Shown one piece after another: positions 1 through 10,274 of a stretch of DNA of 22,500 nt. Made by a program: the position numbers and the translations under genes. The stretch lies in the NCBI GenBank assembly GCA_037179515.1, contig JAXCGZ010002284.1:17501-40000 (forward strand). Reading direction: 5' to 3'. Each line of letters opens with the position of its first letter. The stretch's first letter is position 1. Origin of the DNA: Halocaridina rubra (taxonomy: Eukaryota; Arthropoda; Malacostraca; Decapoda; Atyidae). The notes beneath the pieces were generated by a model, which worked only from the letters and a program-made list of their open reading frames with translations, did no database searches and was not told the DNA's origin.

Positions 1-56
1 CACTTATTGGTTTGAACAAAACTTAACAAAAAATATTTCTTTATTGTTTTTAACAG

Positions 57-104
57 GTGAGTCTTCGGTTAGAATATATGGAGACAGGACGATAACGGAA
101 GAAG
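57..104 (+). CDS. Unc5: Candidate 48-nt juxtamembrane exon of Unc5
   Basis: A pyrimidine-rich tract ending in AACAG (to 56) is followed by 48 nt and a strong donor, AAG|gtaagg, at 105. Only one frame is open: two leading bases, then ESSVRIYGDRTITEE, then one trailing G. That G joins the first two bases of the transmembrane exon (CC at 2539) to make Ala, so the phase agrees. The length is a multiple of three, so inclusion or skipping would keep the frame. It would encode a short hydrophilic extracellular linker between the last TSP1 repeat and the membrane. Vertebrate UNC5B and UNC5C have an alternatively spliced juxtamembrane exon at this place, which makes a cassette plausible. The residues match no domain I recognise; support is splice signals and phase only. 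Confidence 0.5.
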
Positions 105-117
105 GTAAGGTCTACGC

Positions 118-1074
118 ACTGGAATGCAAGGTTACTGTAGTCAGGAATGCAAAGTTAATATTGCCTTGATCTTAGACATCCTTCAGTCTTGTGTCCATTC
201 TTATTTTTCGTATTATCAGTTGTACTAACTGGACATGTTAATGTATTTAGGAATGAAAGGTTAGTGTAGCTAGGAATTTAAAGTTAATGTAGCCATCAAA
301 TTAAGGTTTATGTAGCTAGTAATGCAAGTTTTTTGTAGCTAGAATATAAAGGAAATATAGATAAAAATGCATGGTTAATGTAGCCAGTTAATGTAGCCAT
401 TTTGTCAAGGTTAATGTAGCCAAGTATATTAGGGTAAAGTAGCTAGGAATGCAATGCTAACGTAGACAGCAGTGCAGGGTTAATGCAGTCAGAATTTGAA
501 GTTAGTGAAGCCAAGAGTGCAAGATTAATGCAGCCAGGAATACAAAGGTAATTCAGGCAGAACTGTGTAGTTAATGTAACCTGGAATACAAGGTTAATGT
601 TGCCATGAATAAATGGTTTATGTAGCCAGGAATGCAAACTTTTCATAACTAGGAATGCAAGGTTTTTGTAACTAAGAATGCAAGGTTTATATTGTCAGGA
701 TTGAAAGGTTATTGTAGCCAGCAATGCATAGTTAATGTATCCAAGAATACTAGGTTTATATAGCCAGGAATACATGGATAACGCAAGGTTAATTTTGCTA
801 GGAATGCTAATGTAATGAACTCAGGAATAGAAGGGTTATGTATCCAGAAATTCAAGGTTTATATAGCCAGGAATCCAAGGTTCATGTATCCAGGAATGCA
901 AGGTTTATATAGCCAGGAATGTAAGGTTTATGTATCCAGGAATGCAAGATTTATGTTGTCTGGAAGGATAGGTTTTTGTAGCCAGGAATCCTAGGTTTAT
1001 GCAACCAGGAGTGCAGTGTGTATGTAGTCATGAAATAAAATTCATTGTTCACTGCAAAGATAATGTAGCTATGC
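118..1074 (+). repeat. Degenerate 23-bp tandem repeat (minisatellite)
   Basis: The unit starts CCAGGAATGCAAGG and ends TTTATGTAG. It recurs without a gap from about 249 to 1074 (roughly 36 units), with two isolated units at about 118-166. Copies differ by substitutions and 1-2 bp indels. The best-preserved units (about 845-955) alternate between endings TTTATATAG and TTCATGTAT or TTTATGTAT, suggesting a later 46-bp dimer amplification. A period of 23 is not a multiple of three, so short reading frames across it are not genes. Confidence 0.85.
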
Positions 1075-1968
1075 AACCAGCCCCTCCCTATTATTTCCAT
1101 TCTTAAATTTTACCCACTTTTTTGTACTTATCGGGATGCAAAAGTTTGTTAATAAGTATTACTACACTGAATATATATTTTTTTATTATATATATTATAT
1201 TTTTTTTATATTGCTAACGAGCTTTTAAAATTTTCTTGATGACTAGGACTATCCAGAAGTTATGGTTATTTTTTATATTTTAGTGTAGCCATTTTTCTTG
1301 TAAAATCATTTTCTTTTACATCAGTAAAAATGTTTGACTTCCCAAATTTCCCTTTATGCCTTTATTATGGCATGTCATATCCTTGGGTTTATAGGCAACA
1401 GAACTGAAAAAAGAAAACAAGTAGAAAAAGATCATGAATGGTTGAATGTCGATGGTCTTCAGTTCCTGATTGCCATAGGCCTGTAAAAGCATTTAATATA
1501 AAGCTCCATGCCTTGCTTTACATTCACTCAATTATTCCTTTAGTTTTAGTATTCACATCATTCTTTATTTCATTTAGTCTGCTGTATTTATTTAACTTAA
1601 AGACACAGCCCATCCCTCTGACCTTGAGACCTCTCATTTAGAATTCTGTGGAAGTCGCCTCACTAACCTGCTCATAACATCAAAAATTCTCCTGACGGAA
1701 TTAATTTGCTATTCCATTTTCATATGAGAGAGAGGAGCAATCACAGGCATCTTAATGCTTTTGGCCACATCAAAAACCTCTGTGGCTAACTCTGTAATTT
1801 GGGGAAGGCGATAAACGTTGTTTATGTTGGATAATTGTTGTGTATGTCTTGTACGTTGTTATCCGTGGCAGAGAGAGGGCCGTCTCCGGGAGATTGTTCC
1901 TGGTGGTCACTGATTTGTATGTAAAGAAAAGATTGATTTATCATAGAGTGGATGAGGATGAAAATCCT

Positions 1969-2102
<134 letters not shown>

Positions 2103-2330
2103 ATTCCTTGCGTAATCAAACGAATGTTTCATATAATATACAGGGACATTACATATATTACGTGTGTTTAGTATTGAATGTAAAATTTTATAATCGCTGA
2201 AAACATTTCATTTGTAATAGTCGATTATTTTTCATGTTGTTATTGCCTAGTTGTATATTATTTCATCACTTTCATGTCTAATTATATAATGCATCATTTG
2301 TTACACTTTATCATCTCTTCATAAATGTTG

Positions 2331-2333
<3 letters not shown>

Positions 2334-2419
<86 letters not shown>
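2334..2419. repeat. (AT)n microsatellite
   Basis: Uninterrupted AT dinucleotide array of about 43 units, about 120 bp upstream of the transmembrane-exon acceptor. Confidence 0.98.
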
Positions 2420-2421
<2 letters not shown>

Positions 2422-2538
2422 ACTTTCTTATATTATTTGATAAGCTAAATGTTTTACGCATATTACATGTCATTTGTTATATTTCATCATCTCTTTATAT
2501 ATGGTCGATGCTATGTTCGTCTTACCTTTATTTTGCAG

Positions 2539-2688
2539 CCACAACAAATGTGATGCAACAGGATGTAACCTTGATTGTGGTCTTAGCGGTTCTAGTGCCT
2601 CTGGTCCTACTCTTACTGGTGGTTGTCTTCAGAAAGTTCAACAGAAAAGACAGGCACGATGGTCCTATGTATGAAATTGCTACTTCAG
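2539..2688 (+). CDS. Unc5: Unc5 exon: transmembrane segment
   Basis: Acceptor ttttgcag|CC, donor TCAG|gttagt. It encodes a short extracellular tail (TTNVMQQD), a hydrophobic helix of about 22 residues rich in V and L (LIVVLAVLVPLVLLLLVVVF), then a basic stop-transfer stretch RKFNRKDR and MYEIATS. It enters with two bases of a split codon and leaves with one (G). Reading through the donor meets TAG within one codon. Confidence 0.95.
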
Positions 2689-5600
2689 GTTAGTAAAATT
2701 AAGACTTACTGAGCAAACATTAAAGTTATTGGAATGGGGGTTGGCAAACAACCTTTTCTGGTTTTGATAGATGTATAAGACTGGTATAATTTTTTCTATT
2801 AGAACTTCAATTATTAACTGTATATATTAAATTGCGATAATTTTGTTACGTCTCTCGCATATTTGATTGGGCTAATATAACTGTAAAACAAGTTTGAAAG
2901 GAAGGCTTTCTTGAGACTGGAAAAAATTGCAATATAAGATTATATAGAATGAAATATGAGTATCTGCATAAAGTTTTTCTTTCGTACAGATTACCCTATG
3001 TCGTTCTACTGTGATTCCACCAAGAAAGTGAATGGTATTGGTTCACCCGACATTACCCACGAAGTGCAGTCGGTTCCTCCTGCAGTAACCCACCCTTTGT
3101 GCTACAACCCAGCCTACAGTGATCCTGCTTATAGTGACCCAGTGTCTCTTTCGAGTGACCAGAAATCCAGCATAGGTCTAATGGATTCCATGTATCAAGA
3201 GCATTACTCTGCCCCTGGTAGTGGTAGTACAGGAGCAACTGGCAGGGTCTGCACTGGAAGCGTTACTTCGGCTTCAGAACATCATTACGATGTGCCTCAT
3301 CTTAGAAATCATATTCTTCAAGAGTCACCAACGCATTCAGAAGCTGCTCATTTATTGCCTTGTCGATCTCTCGCCACACCCACCTTGAATGGTAGTCTCA
3401 GAAGTCAATGTTTAGATTCATCAGACTCTTCACAGGATAAGCCTACGAGGAGTAACTCTCCAGCTTCCCTGTCTAGTGATGCTTCTGCCTGTGAGTATAG
3501 TTCTATTTATATTTGATTTTCAAATATAAACTATTTTAAAGTTTCTGAATGAACTAATGCTCTATCAGTTGTATTTTAGGCACCTTATTTACCAAAGCAA
3601 TAATTACTGTGCTTTCAGATCGTCCGAGTTTAACATCTTATTCAGAGACAAATCACGGGTGCCAGTTGCCTCTTGAAATTATGGAAGCTGACGGAATGGC
3701 TTGGGGTATAATGACAGCTTCTGGTGGTAGGTTGGTTATGGCTGAATATGGTTTAACTCTCACCATTCCTGAAGGGGCGCTTTCTCGTGATTCATGTCAG
3801 CAGGTGTACATTGCTGTCAAAGCTCATCCTCAAAATGGTCCTCCTTTGAATGAAAGACAGGTATGAATAGTCATATATGCAATTCCCCTTTGATAACATG
3901 ATAGACTCCAGTCCATTTTTTAGACATAAATAACTAATTGAACATTATGTGCTGTTTAATATAATAAATTATCACGAAGAAAGCAAAAAATGATAAAAAA
4001 AAATGAAAAGAACATTTTGAAAGTATTTATTAAGTATGTTCTGAATTTAGCATCTTATCATGTTTGACATAGTAAATATTTTTTTTATAGATTCGTAATT
4101 GATGTCTCTAATTATGGAGGATAAAGTTTTAAAAAGATAAGACTTTATCATCAGCACTACACTTAAAGTATTAATATATATATACAGTATTATGAAAATA
4201 ACATTGAAGTAATCATTAATTAATTACATAGAGTCCTGTTTCTATACTAATGCATATTACTTCATTTTTATTATATAGACGCTACTGAGTCCAGTCATAA
4301 TGTGTGGGCCAGCCAATGTGTGTCTGCTTAAACCCGCTGTACTTTCCTTTGAGCACTGTGCATCTCTGCAACATGCCACTTGGCAAGTGCATGTATTTGC
4401 CTCTAGTTCCCACGTAAAGACAGTCAATAGTGAACAGGCTTGGTTCAGACTGCTCACTATGGGTGAAGAGAGAATAGACACTCCAGTACTCACGCAACTA
4501 GACGGCTCACAGGTTTGTGATACTTAGAGTTTTGTTATCTGAACACAGGATTTGTGTATAAAAGAGTCATATATTTAAAGTATACGTGCAGTCATTACAT
4601 CAGTTTGTTGTTTTTATTAACCTAGGTGCACTTAATGATGGAAACGCTACAGCAGTTTGCATTAGTTGGGGAAAGTGCTGGTTCCAATGCTGCAGTAAAG
4701 CAGCTGAAACTGATTGCTGCAGCACCTCCTCCAACGTCCTCTGGTGCCTTGAATGTTTCCATCAGTATCACTCATGACACTACCGCAGGACTAACCAGTG
4801 AGTGTCCATCAATATTAATATTTTAAAATTAATAATAACTTTTTGTTCCCCTGTTTAAGGTTTTTGGGTGAAAATGTAACTTGCCTTTGTATATCTTTTG
4901 AAGTTATTAATTTTTTATATTTTCCTTGTAAGTGATGTATGCATTTAGCTTCATGCACACGTTGTAATGTGTGTATAATTTTCTTATCACAGGTATAATC
5001 CAAAGTGAAAGAAAGAGAGGAGCCTCTCTTCTAGACAAACCCAAAACACTCTTGCTGCAAGACTGTGGTGCTAACCTTTGTCTAAGTTTGGATGAACTTG
5101 GCCCTGGTTGGCTTCTGTCTCCTTCTCAACAGTACCAGGTGTGAAGATGTATTGGACATTTAGTACATATTGTCTGTATATCCTATTCATAACTATCACT
5201 AAAGTATTTTTAGTGCAGCTCATATATTTAAAGGTTGTGTCTCCTCACATTTATTACATATGAACTTATATCTTATCATACCACTTAACTTAAAAAATCT
5301 AATACACAAGCAATCTTTAATTACGTTTCATGCCTTGATTCTATTACAAGGAGGTATCCTTTGAGCACCTGTGGAATGGCAGCAGAGAACCTGTGAGTGT
5401 AGCTTTCACCCTAATTCGGACTGAAGGGAAGGAGTCACCCTTGTCTTGCAGAGTAGTTACGCAACAAAAGGGACTATCCACTCACAGGCAGCATCTTAGA
5501 ATTAATTCTGATTTCCCTTATGCTCCTGTGACTGCCTCCCCAGCACATACAGCGCCAAGAAGTCTCACAGGTAATTTCTAGCAGGAATTTTGAAATTTAT

Positions 5601-6274
5601 CTCATGATGTTATTAATGTGTTCATGATCTGGTGTCATAATAATGCTTTAGATTAATGTTTGCTCTACTTTTCCTTTGGCTTTTATTTAGTTACATCAAG
5701 CAGTGATAGTTCGTCATTGGTAACATTAACACCAGAGCCCACTGCCTTCCGTCTACCTCAACGTCTCCGACACGAGCTCTGCCATTGCTTGGATCCTCCT
5801 AACGCCAGGGGAAATGACTGGAGGATGCTAGCAGCGAGACTCAATTTAGACAGGTAAGATTTTTAATATATATAGATAATATCCATTAGAGTATCATAGG
5901 AGTTATTGGGGCATAGTTGTAATGTTGTTTATATCAACTCCACATGAAATTTGCACAGTAGATATGCTAACATATAAAATAGTTAAATCCTTCAAGCTTA
6001 GAACCAGACAGTGAAAAAGACAAGCCATCTCACCCTAGCAATATAAGACATGCAGTGATGTTTCCTTCAAAATGGTAATACTAGAATCATATCATTCAAA
6101 AGGTACCTGAACTACTTAGCGTGCAAATCAAGTCCTACCGAGCATATTCTGGACTTATGGGAAGCTCGTCACAGAGATCAAAAGGCTTTGGCAGATCTCC
6201 TCAACATCCTCAGGGCTATTGGCAGGCCAGATGCTGTTCACATCGTTGAAAGTCATGCTGGGGCGTGGGTATGA
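2539..6274 (+). CDS. Unc5: Netrin receptor UNC5, 3' portion (transmembrane segment to stop), nine exons
   Basis: UNC5 is a single-pass plasma-membrane receptor for netrin that mediates axon repulsion and, in vertebrates, dependence-receptor apoptosis. Exons seen: 2539-2688, 2990-3490, 3619-3860, 4279-4512, 4626-4797, 4993-5138, 5351-5570, 5691-5853, 6103-6274. Every junction is GT-AG and the phases join without a break (2000 nt; 666 residues counting a split Ala). Counting from that Ala: transmembrane helix ~10-31, linker ~32-246, ZU5 from ~247 (GGRLVMAEYG), UPA from about 395 (FALVGES, then LWNGS), death domain ~580-660 (NDWRMLAARL, LDRYLNYLA, ILDLWEA). The order TM-ZU5-UPA-death domain with these motifs is specific to the UNC5 family; ankyrins and PIDD share ZU5-UPA-DD but lack the adjacent TM. 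The Ig and TSP1 exons are upstream of the window, so the 5' part is missing here. The cytoplasmic part (~635 residues) is longer than the ~550 usual in vertebrates because of the linker. Confidence 0.96.
2990..3490 (+). CDS. Unc5: Unc5 exon: cytoplasmic linker
   Basis: Acceptor ttcgtacag|AT, donor GCCT|gtgagt. The 501-nt exon encodes the linker between membrane and ZU5. It is rich in Ser, Pro and Tyr and probably disordered. It contains a tandem AYSDP-AYSDP duplication (about 3112-3141), the motif HHYDVPHL (YDVP, an SH2-type YxxP sequence), and DSSD at 3415-3426, which fits the DxxD caspase-3 pattern. Vertebrate UNC5 receptors are cleaved by caspase in this region; whether this site is used is unknown. 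Confidence 0.93.
3619..3860 (+). CDS. Unc5: Unc5 exon: start of ZU5 domain
   Basis: Acceptor gctttcag|AT, donor GACAG|gtatga. After a linker end (RPSLTSYSETN) the ZU5 domain opens near residue 247 with GGRLVMAEYGLTLTIPEGAL, the conserved first strands of UNC5/ankyrin ZU5, and continues with QQVYIAVKAHP. It ends in phase 0. Confidence 0.95.
4279..4512 (+). CDS. Unc5: Unc5 exon: ZU5 domain core
   Basis: Acceptor ttatatag|ACG, donor CACAG|gtttgt. Exactly 78 codons, phase 0 at both ends. It begins TLLSPVIMCGP, the counterpart of the TLLSPIVSCGPPG motif of vertebrate UNC5 ZU5, and carries the LLKPAVLSFEHC strand. Confidence 0.95.
4626..4797 (+). CDS. Unc5: Unc5 exon: ZU5 end / UPA start
   Basis: Acceptor aacctag|GTG, donor ACCA|gtgagt. 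It encodes LQQFALVGES and AAVKQLKLIAAAP, matching the FALVGEA...AAAKRLKL region at the ZU5-UPA boundary of UNC5. It leaves with one base of a Ser codon. Confidence 0.95.
4993..5138 (+). CDS. Unc5: Unc5 exon: UPA domain, first part
   Basis: Acceptor cttatcacag|GT, donor TACCAG|gtgtga. Contains KTLLLQDCGANLCLSLDEL and GPGW, in the place of the beta-rich UPA core. This exon is less conserved than its neighbours but is held by frame and splice sites. Confidence 0.92.
5351..5570 (+). CDS. Unc5: Unc5 exon: UPA domain, second part
   Basis: Acceptor attacaag|GAG, donor CACAG|gtaatt. EVSFEHLWNGSREPVSVAFT matches the UPA segment IPFYHIWNG...CTFTLER of vertebrate UNC5. It is followed by a variable linker to the death domain. 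Confidence 0.95.
5691..5853 (+). CDS. Unc5: Unc5 exon: death domain, first half
   Basis: Acceptor ttttatttag|TT, donor GACAG|gtaaga. After a Ser/Thr linker it encodes FRLPQRLRHELCHCLDPP and NDWRMLAARLNLD, the first helices of the UNC5 death domain including the conserved W of the NDWR motif. It leaves with two bases of an Arg codon. Confidence 0.95.
6103..6274 (+). CDS. Unc5: Unc5 terminal coding exon: death domain end and stop
   Basis: Acceptor tcattcaaaag|G. YLNYLACKSSPTEHILDLWE matches the [20 protein letters not shown] motif of UNC5 death domains; it continues LADLLNILRAIGRPDAV and ends SHAGAWV before TGA at 6272-6274. The acceptor tract is less pyrimidine-rich than the others, but the frame and motif fix it. 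Confidence 0.96.
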
Positions 6275-6892
6275 AAGTCTGAGGTCTTACGAGAGCCAAC
6301 ACCAAAACAGAATCAGCCATTGTACACATAATGACAGGTCCATGTTGGATCACACTGTAAATTCCCATTGGCTCAAGATTGCTCTCACAAGATGCGTGAT
6401 ATATCCCCTTTAGTTAATGTGCATTTAAGAACGAGATATTTCATCTATCCATTTACACATCCCACACTAGTGATGATTTAATTGGTGAGAGTGAAGTCAT
6501 CGACACAAGTAAGCTGGCTTGGACAGGCCACTGTGAGTTTAGTGGCTTACAAATATATAATTGGAAGATCAATATCGCACTGCAAGTACATTCTGATGTG
6601 TAAACATCAATTATAAGTATGAAAAGCAAAGTCTTGTATTGTGTGATTTGTGGGAATATATTCCAGAGGACTTAAGAAATGGTAGAAATAAATGTCTTCC
6701 GACGAGAGACCAAGACACCCGGTGATTGGACCAAAGAAACATACGAGAGTATATTTACTTCCAGTAGAAATGGGTGTTTCATGATTGCTCTGATTCATCA
6801 TATAAAAGTGTTTTAAATACGAGTGCTTGTGGTTTCTTCAACTGTGTTTTACACTGTGTAGTGTATAGATAACTGATACGGAATACACACTG

Positions 6893-6898
6893 AATAAA
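6893..6898 (+). promoter_or_regulatory. Proximal poly(A) signal AATAAA
   Basis: Canonical hexamer about 620 bp after the Unc5 stop, with a G/U-rich element 20-30 nt downstream. Use of this site is inferred. Confidence 0.5.
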
Positions 6899-7430
6899 TA
6901 CAGAACTGAGCACAAAAGTGTTTATTCTTAGTGAATCAAGTAAAGGAAAATAGTCTTTGAAGAGTCTAAAGTTATTAGGGTATAAGAACAGTCCAAAGCT
7001 ACTAGCAAAGATGAGAAGAAACTATGAAATGAAAATAGGATAACTTGAAAACAGATTGTGCCATATGTTATACAATGTTTTTGTAACCAATACCTCGAGC
7101 TTTCTCAATTAGAAAAAAACGTAGTTTAACTCACTATTCATCCAACAGTTCCTGAGAACGAAGTGCATTTATTTCATGGTAGAAAATTGACATTGTAAGA
7201 CATTTATGGAAGAGACAACTAAGATATTGTTGTTGGTGATAAAGAGGAGTGGCAGAAGCATTTTTGATACGTAGTGACTATATGAAAGGGAAACATTTTG
7301 AGAATCGGTTATGGGAAGAAGCTTCCAGTGAAAATAATGTAGTGTTTATCGTATGTAGAGTGATTTATTGCATGTTATGAAGCCATCTATTTATATAATA
7401 TAGAATCGAATATGATGATGTTTTTCATAC

Positions 7431-7432
<2 letters not shown>

Positions 7433-7467
<35 letters not shown>
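7433..7467. repeat. (TTA)n microsatellite
   Basis: About 12 perfect units inside the presumed long 3'UTR. Confidence 0.95.
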
Positions 7468-7469
<2 letters not shown>

Positions 7470-7871
7470 TTACATGGAAAGATCATGATATACGGTGTTC
7501 TTTCAGTCTGTCTTTATGATTGTTTATCATTCTCTTATTTCTTCCTTGTCCTTAAGATGCTACTTTTTTCTTAAATGTTTTCTTGATGCCTGTCCCAGTG
7601 TCACACTTAGAAAAAATAGTTGAGGATGAGAACATTTTTCTTCGATTATATTTATATTGTATTTTTTATTCATAAGTTTCTAGTCATATGGGAAATATAC
7701 AAGAAAGTGTTTAATGAATTGTTGTATATATATAATTCTATATTTTTTTCTTTAAAAAATGTCCACAGGCAATCCTGTGTTATATAATCAAAATAAGAAA
7801 TAAGTAAAAAAGAAAAAATACTTCCACTCCACTGTATTGAAGAGACTTCCTACTTTGTCAGAAGAATTATA

Positions 7872-7879
7872 TGTACATA
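7872..7879 (+). promoter_or_regulatory. Pumilio-type site TGTACATA next to the distal poly(A) signal
   Basis: Matches the Pumilio consensus UGUAnAUA and lies 3 nt before AATAAA at 7883. A second match, TGTATATA, is at 7723-7730. Both are short motifs in AT-rich DNA; function is inferred. Confidence 0.35.
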
Positions 7880-7882
7880 AGA

Positions 7883-7888
7883 AATAAA
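7883..7888 (+). promoter_or_regulatory. Distal poly(A) signal AATAAA
   Basis: Canonical hexamer followed by a U/GU-rich stretch (GTTGTTTATTT from about 7909). Candidate end of the long Unc5 3'UTR. Confidence 0.5.
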
Positions 7889-8107
7889 ATAATGTTAATG
7901 TATTTAAAGTTGTTTATTTAAATATTATTAATGTAAAAATAAGATTGAGAAGTGCATTTTTTACAGCCTGTTGACCTTGGGCATAGTACTCAGACCAGGT
8001 TCTTCTTAAAAAAATTATTAAAGGTAAGAAAGTGCCCATCAGTTTTAGCTTTGCACATACGGTAAGTTCTTCATGCACAGTAGATTTTGTAATTTGTATT
8101 GACACTT

Positions 8108-8275
8108 TGTATTGGCACCACGGTGATAGGGGACACCGTAGGGCTCTGTAAAGTTCTCGACTCGGAAGGTGACGGACTAGCTTTCGATCCCACGGCGGGG
8201 CGGTAGGGAAAGCATTCAGCTATAGTTCCTCAGCTACATTCCGTCTATGTTCACTCCCAAATGGCGGATTAATAG
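8108..8275 (+). mobile_element. Possible tRNA-derived SINE remnant
   Basis: CTCGACTCGGAAGGTGACGG followed by CTTTCGATCCC (near B-box GGTTCGANNCC) looks like the anticodon and T-arm part of a tRNA head, preceded by GGTGATAGGGG. It aligns loosely with the head of the SINE at 13175-13325 (shared CGACTC and TTCG spacing), but the body is different. TGACACTT occurs on both sides (8100-8107 and 8276-8283) and might be a short target duplication. GC-rich relative to its flanks. Confidence 0.4.
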
Positions 8276-8283
8276 TGACACTT

Positions 8284-9274
8284 AAAGAGAAAATGGCACT
8301 TTATTTAGAAGTATTTCAGAGAACAAATTTTGTGTTCTCCCTTCGTGAACTTTAACTTGTGAAATGTGTTTTGTTTTCTAACTGAGCAAGCCACAGTGCA
8401 ACAAACAAACACTTTGTTTTATTCCTCTTGAAATTCATATCAGTGTGAACTGTATGCCAGGGAAACAAGTCTCAAGGTAAGTTATGTACCGATGCAAAAA
8501 CTTTTGAGATATTTCCAAAAATGAGGAGAATGTATCCATTAAGATATATATAGTGTTTAATGTTTTTCATATTTACACAAGTGTTAGTGATTATTATAGA
8601 ATGGAGATATACAATGGAGCAGGAGGATGTGAGGGAAATCTTCAGGAAGTGCTGAGTTAGGTGTGGTAGTAGAAATGTGCATTGTATAGAGCTTCTGCAG
8701 GTAAAGGTAATTATTATCATCCTAGTCTCATAATTATTTCATGTTTTTTTTTCATATCTTTATATTATCCATCACCATTGTTGTATCAAATAAGTAGTCG
8801 TATCAAACTGTATTCTCAGCTATTTGTTTGTTTGTTGTTTTATATCCCATTCGAATAGGAGTGGACACAGACAGGTTAGAGCTGGGGAATTGAGGCTGGT
8901 AGTAAACTTGGTATTCTACAGTAAATCAATTTATCCCATTGGTTTATGAGCTATGAGAGATTCATGTTCGCTCTTCTTATATTATTTTAGGTCTTTAGAA
9001 AATGGTCACTAACCTGGCTTCTTATTTCCTTAGGTTAGCTTAAGCGTTAATTCTGTACTGTAATAATTGTTGTAAATGTTGAATTCATAGCAAGTAGGTA
9101 GAAGGAATCATCAGTTTATATTTTTGAATTTAAAAATATTGTCGGATAGTCACACTGCGTCCGTTAGTTATTTGGTTGTGGGGAGCCAATTGTCTGCATG
9201 GCTTCCGTATCGGGTGAGTGCCAGCTAAGTTAAAAAAAAAAAAAATTAGGGGAAATGAAAGTAGGTGGATTAAC

Positions 9275-9276
<2 letters not shown>
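8284..9276. other. No gene seen
   Basis: AT-rich sequence with no codon-like reading frame. It holds a TTTG repeat at about 8824-8835 and a run of about 14 A at 9232-9245, which could be a retroposon tail but has no recognisable element before it. Confidence 0.6.

Positions 9277-9330
<54 letters not shown>
9277..9330. repeat. (GA)n microsatellite
   Basis: About 27 perfect GA units. Confidence 0.98.
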
Positions 9331-9333
<3 letters not shown>

Positions 9334-10056
9334 AATCTCGAGCAAGCAGTATAGAGATAACTTATCACAAAGGACTTTCAAAGTGTGTAGTAAGATAGAT
9401 AGATGGGCAGATAGAAAAATTATTTATGCAGAGATAAAAAAAATTAAGAACAATAAGTAGCAGCTGTACTAGAAGAAGGAACCACTTGCGACCATAGCAA
9501 GAAATGGGGGAGGGGAGGGGAGGAGGGGGTGCAGATAAGAAGTATTAAGAAGGAAGTCTTAGATACAGAGACAGAGAGGGGAGAGAGAACAAGACGCAAC
9601 AAATTGGATTGATATGAATGTGAGGGTGAACAGACAAGGGGAGAGAGGGATTGTAATCGTAAGGGAGAGAGAGAGAGTCAAAGTCAAAAACTTTATTCCA
9701 TCAAAAAGAGAGAGAGAGAAAAAATGTATATCATACGGACAACTATAAGAATATGGAACATAAAAGAACTTAAGCACAAGGAAATAAGGTTATGAGAAAG
9801 AGGTAGATAGATAGATAGATGGATGGGCTAAGTAGTAGATTGATAATACAGATAGATAAATAGAGAGAGATGACTGATGGGTTGATAGATTGATTAATTT
9901 ATTGATAGATAAAGAGAGAAAATATAGATAATTTATTAGTCATGGGTAATTATAAACTCCAAAAATAATCATTTACAGTTACTACGTGACTGGAATTAGA
10001 ATTCTCACATTTGAGGGCAGTTAGGTAGACCTTCGAATACTTAACTGATTAACTCT
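9331..10056. other. Low-complexity purine-rich and GATA-rich sequence
   Basis: Contains G/A-rich runs (9505-9590, 9661-9720) and scattered GATA/TAGA units (9800-9920). No gene seen. Confidence 0.7.
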
Positions 10057-10058
10057 TA

Positions 10059-10274
10059 AGGGGGGTTTACACGGTCAAACGGTTCGTCGAACGCGGTTCG
10101 ACAGACAAGTGTTTGAAGTGATGTTCAAACGTGTGAACGGGGTATTTGGTTGTCGAACACGTTCGACAAACTTGTTCGACTACCAAATACCCTGTTCACA
10201 CGTTCGAACATAACTTCAAACACTTGTCTGTCGAACCGCGTTCGACGAACCGTTTGACCGTGTAAACCCTCTTT
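10059..10274. mobile_element. Palindromic MITE, copy 1
   Basis: About 216 bp that is one long imperfect inverted repeat. It starts GGGGGGTTTACACGG, ends CCGTGTAAACCC, and the arms (~100 bp, with GTCGAACGCGGTTCGACAGA internally) pair almost base for base around about 10165. TA dinucleotides flank it (10057-10058 and 10275-10276; also readable as TTAA). The second copy at 15611-15820 is about 95% alike by eye. The element is CpG-rich in AT-rich surroundings. It has no transposase and would depend on one in trans; the TA duplication suggests a Tc1/mariner-type source (inference). Confidence 0.88.

Larger units (their letters stand above)
6275..7910 (+). other. Unc5: Unc5 3' untranslated region (extent uncertain)
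   Basis: Non-coding sequence after the stop, free of transposon remnants and with only one microsatellite (TTA, 7433-7467), unlike the flanks. Two canonical AATAAA signals are possible ends: 6893-6898, followed by GTGTTTATTCTT, and 7883-7888, followed by GTTGTTTATTT. The exact end needs transcript data. Confidence 0.65.

Noticed and set aside
443..646. 67-codon minus-strand frame with LHSWLHKP-like repeats
   Set aside because: It is a translation of the 23-bp minisatellite; the period is not a multiple of three and no repeat protein is implied.
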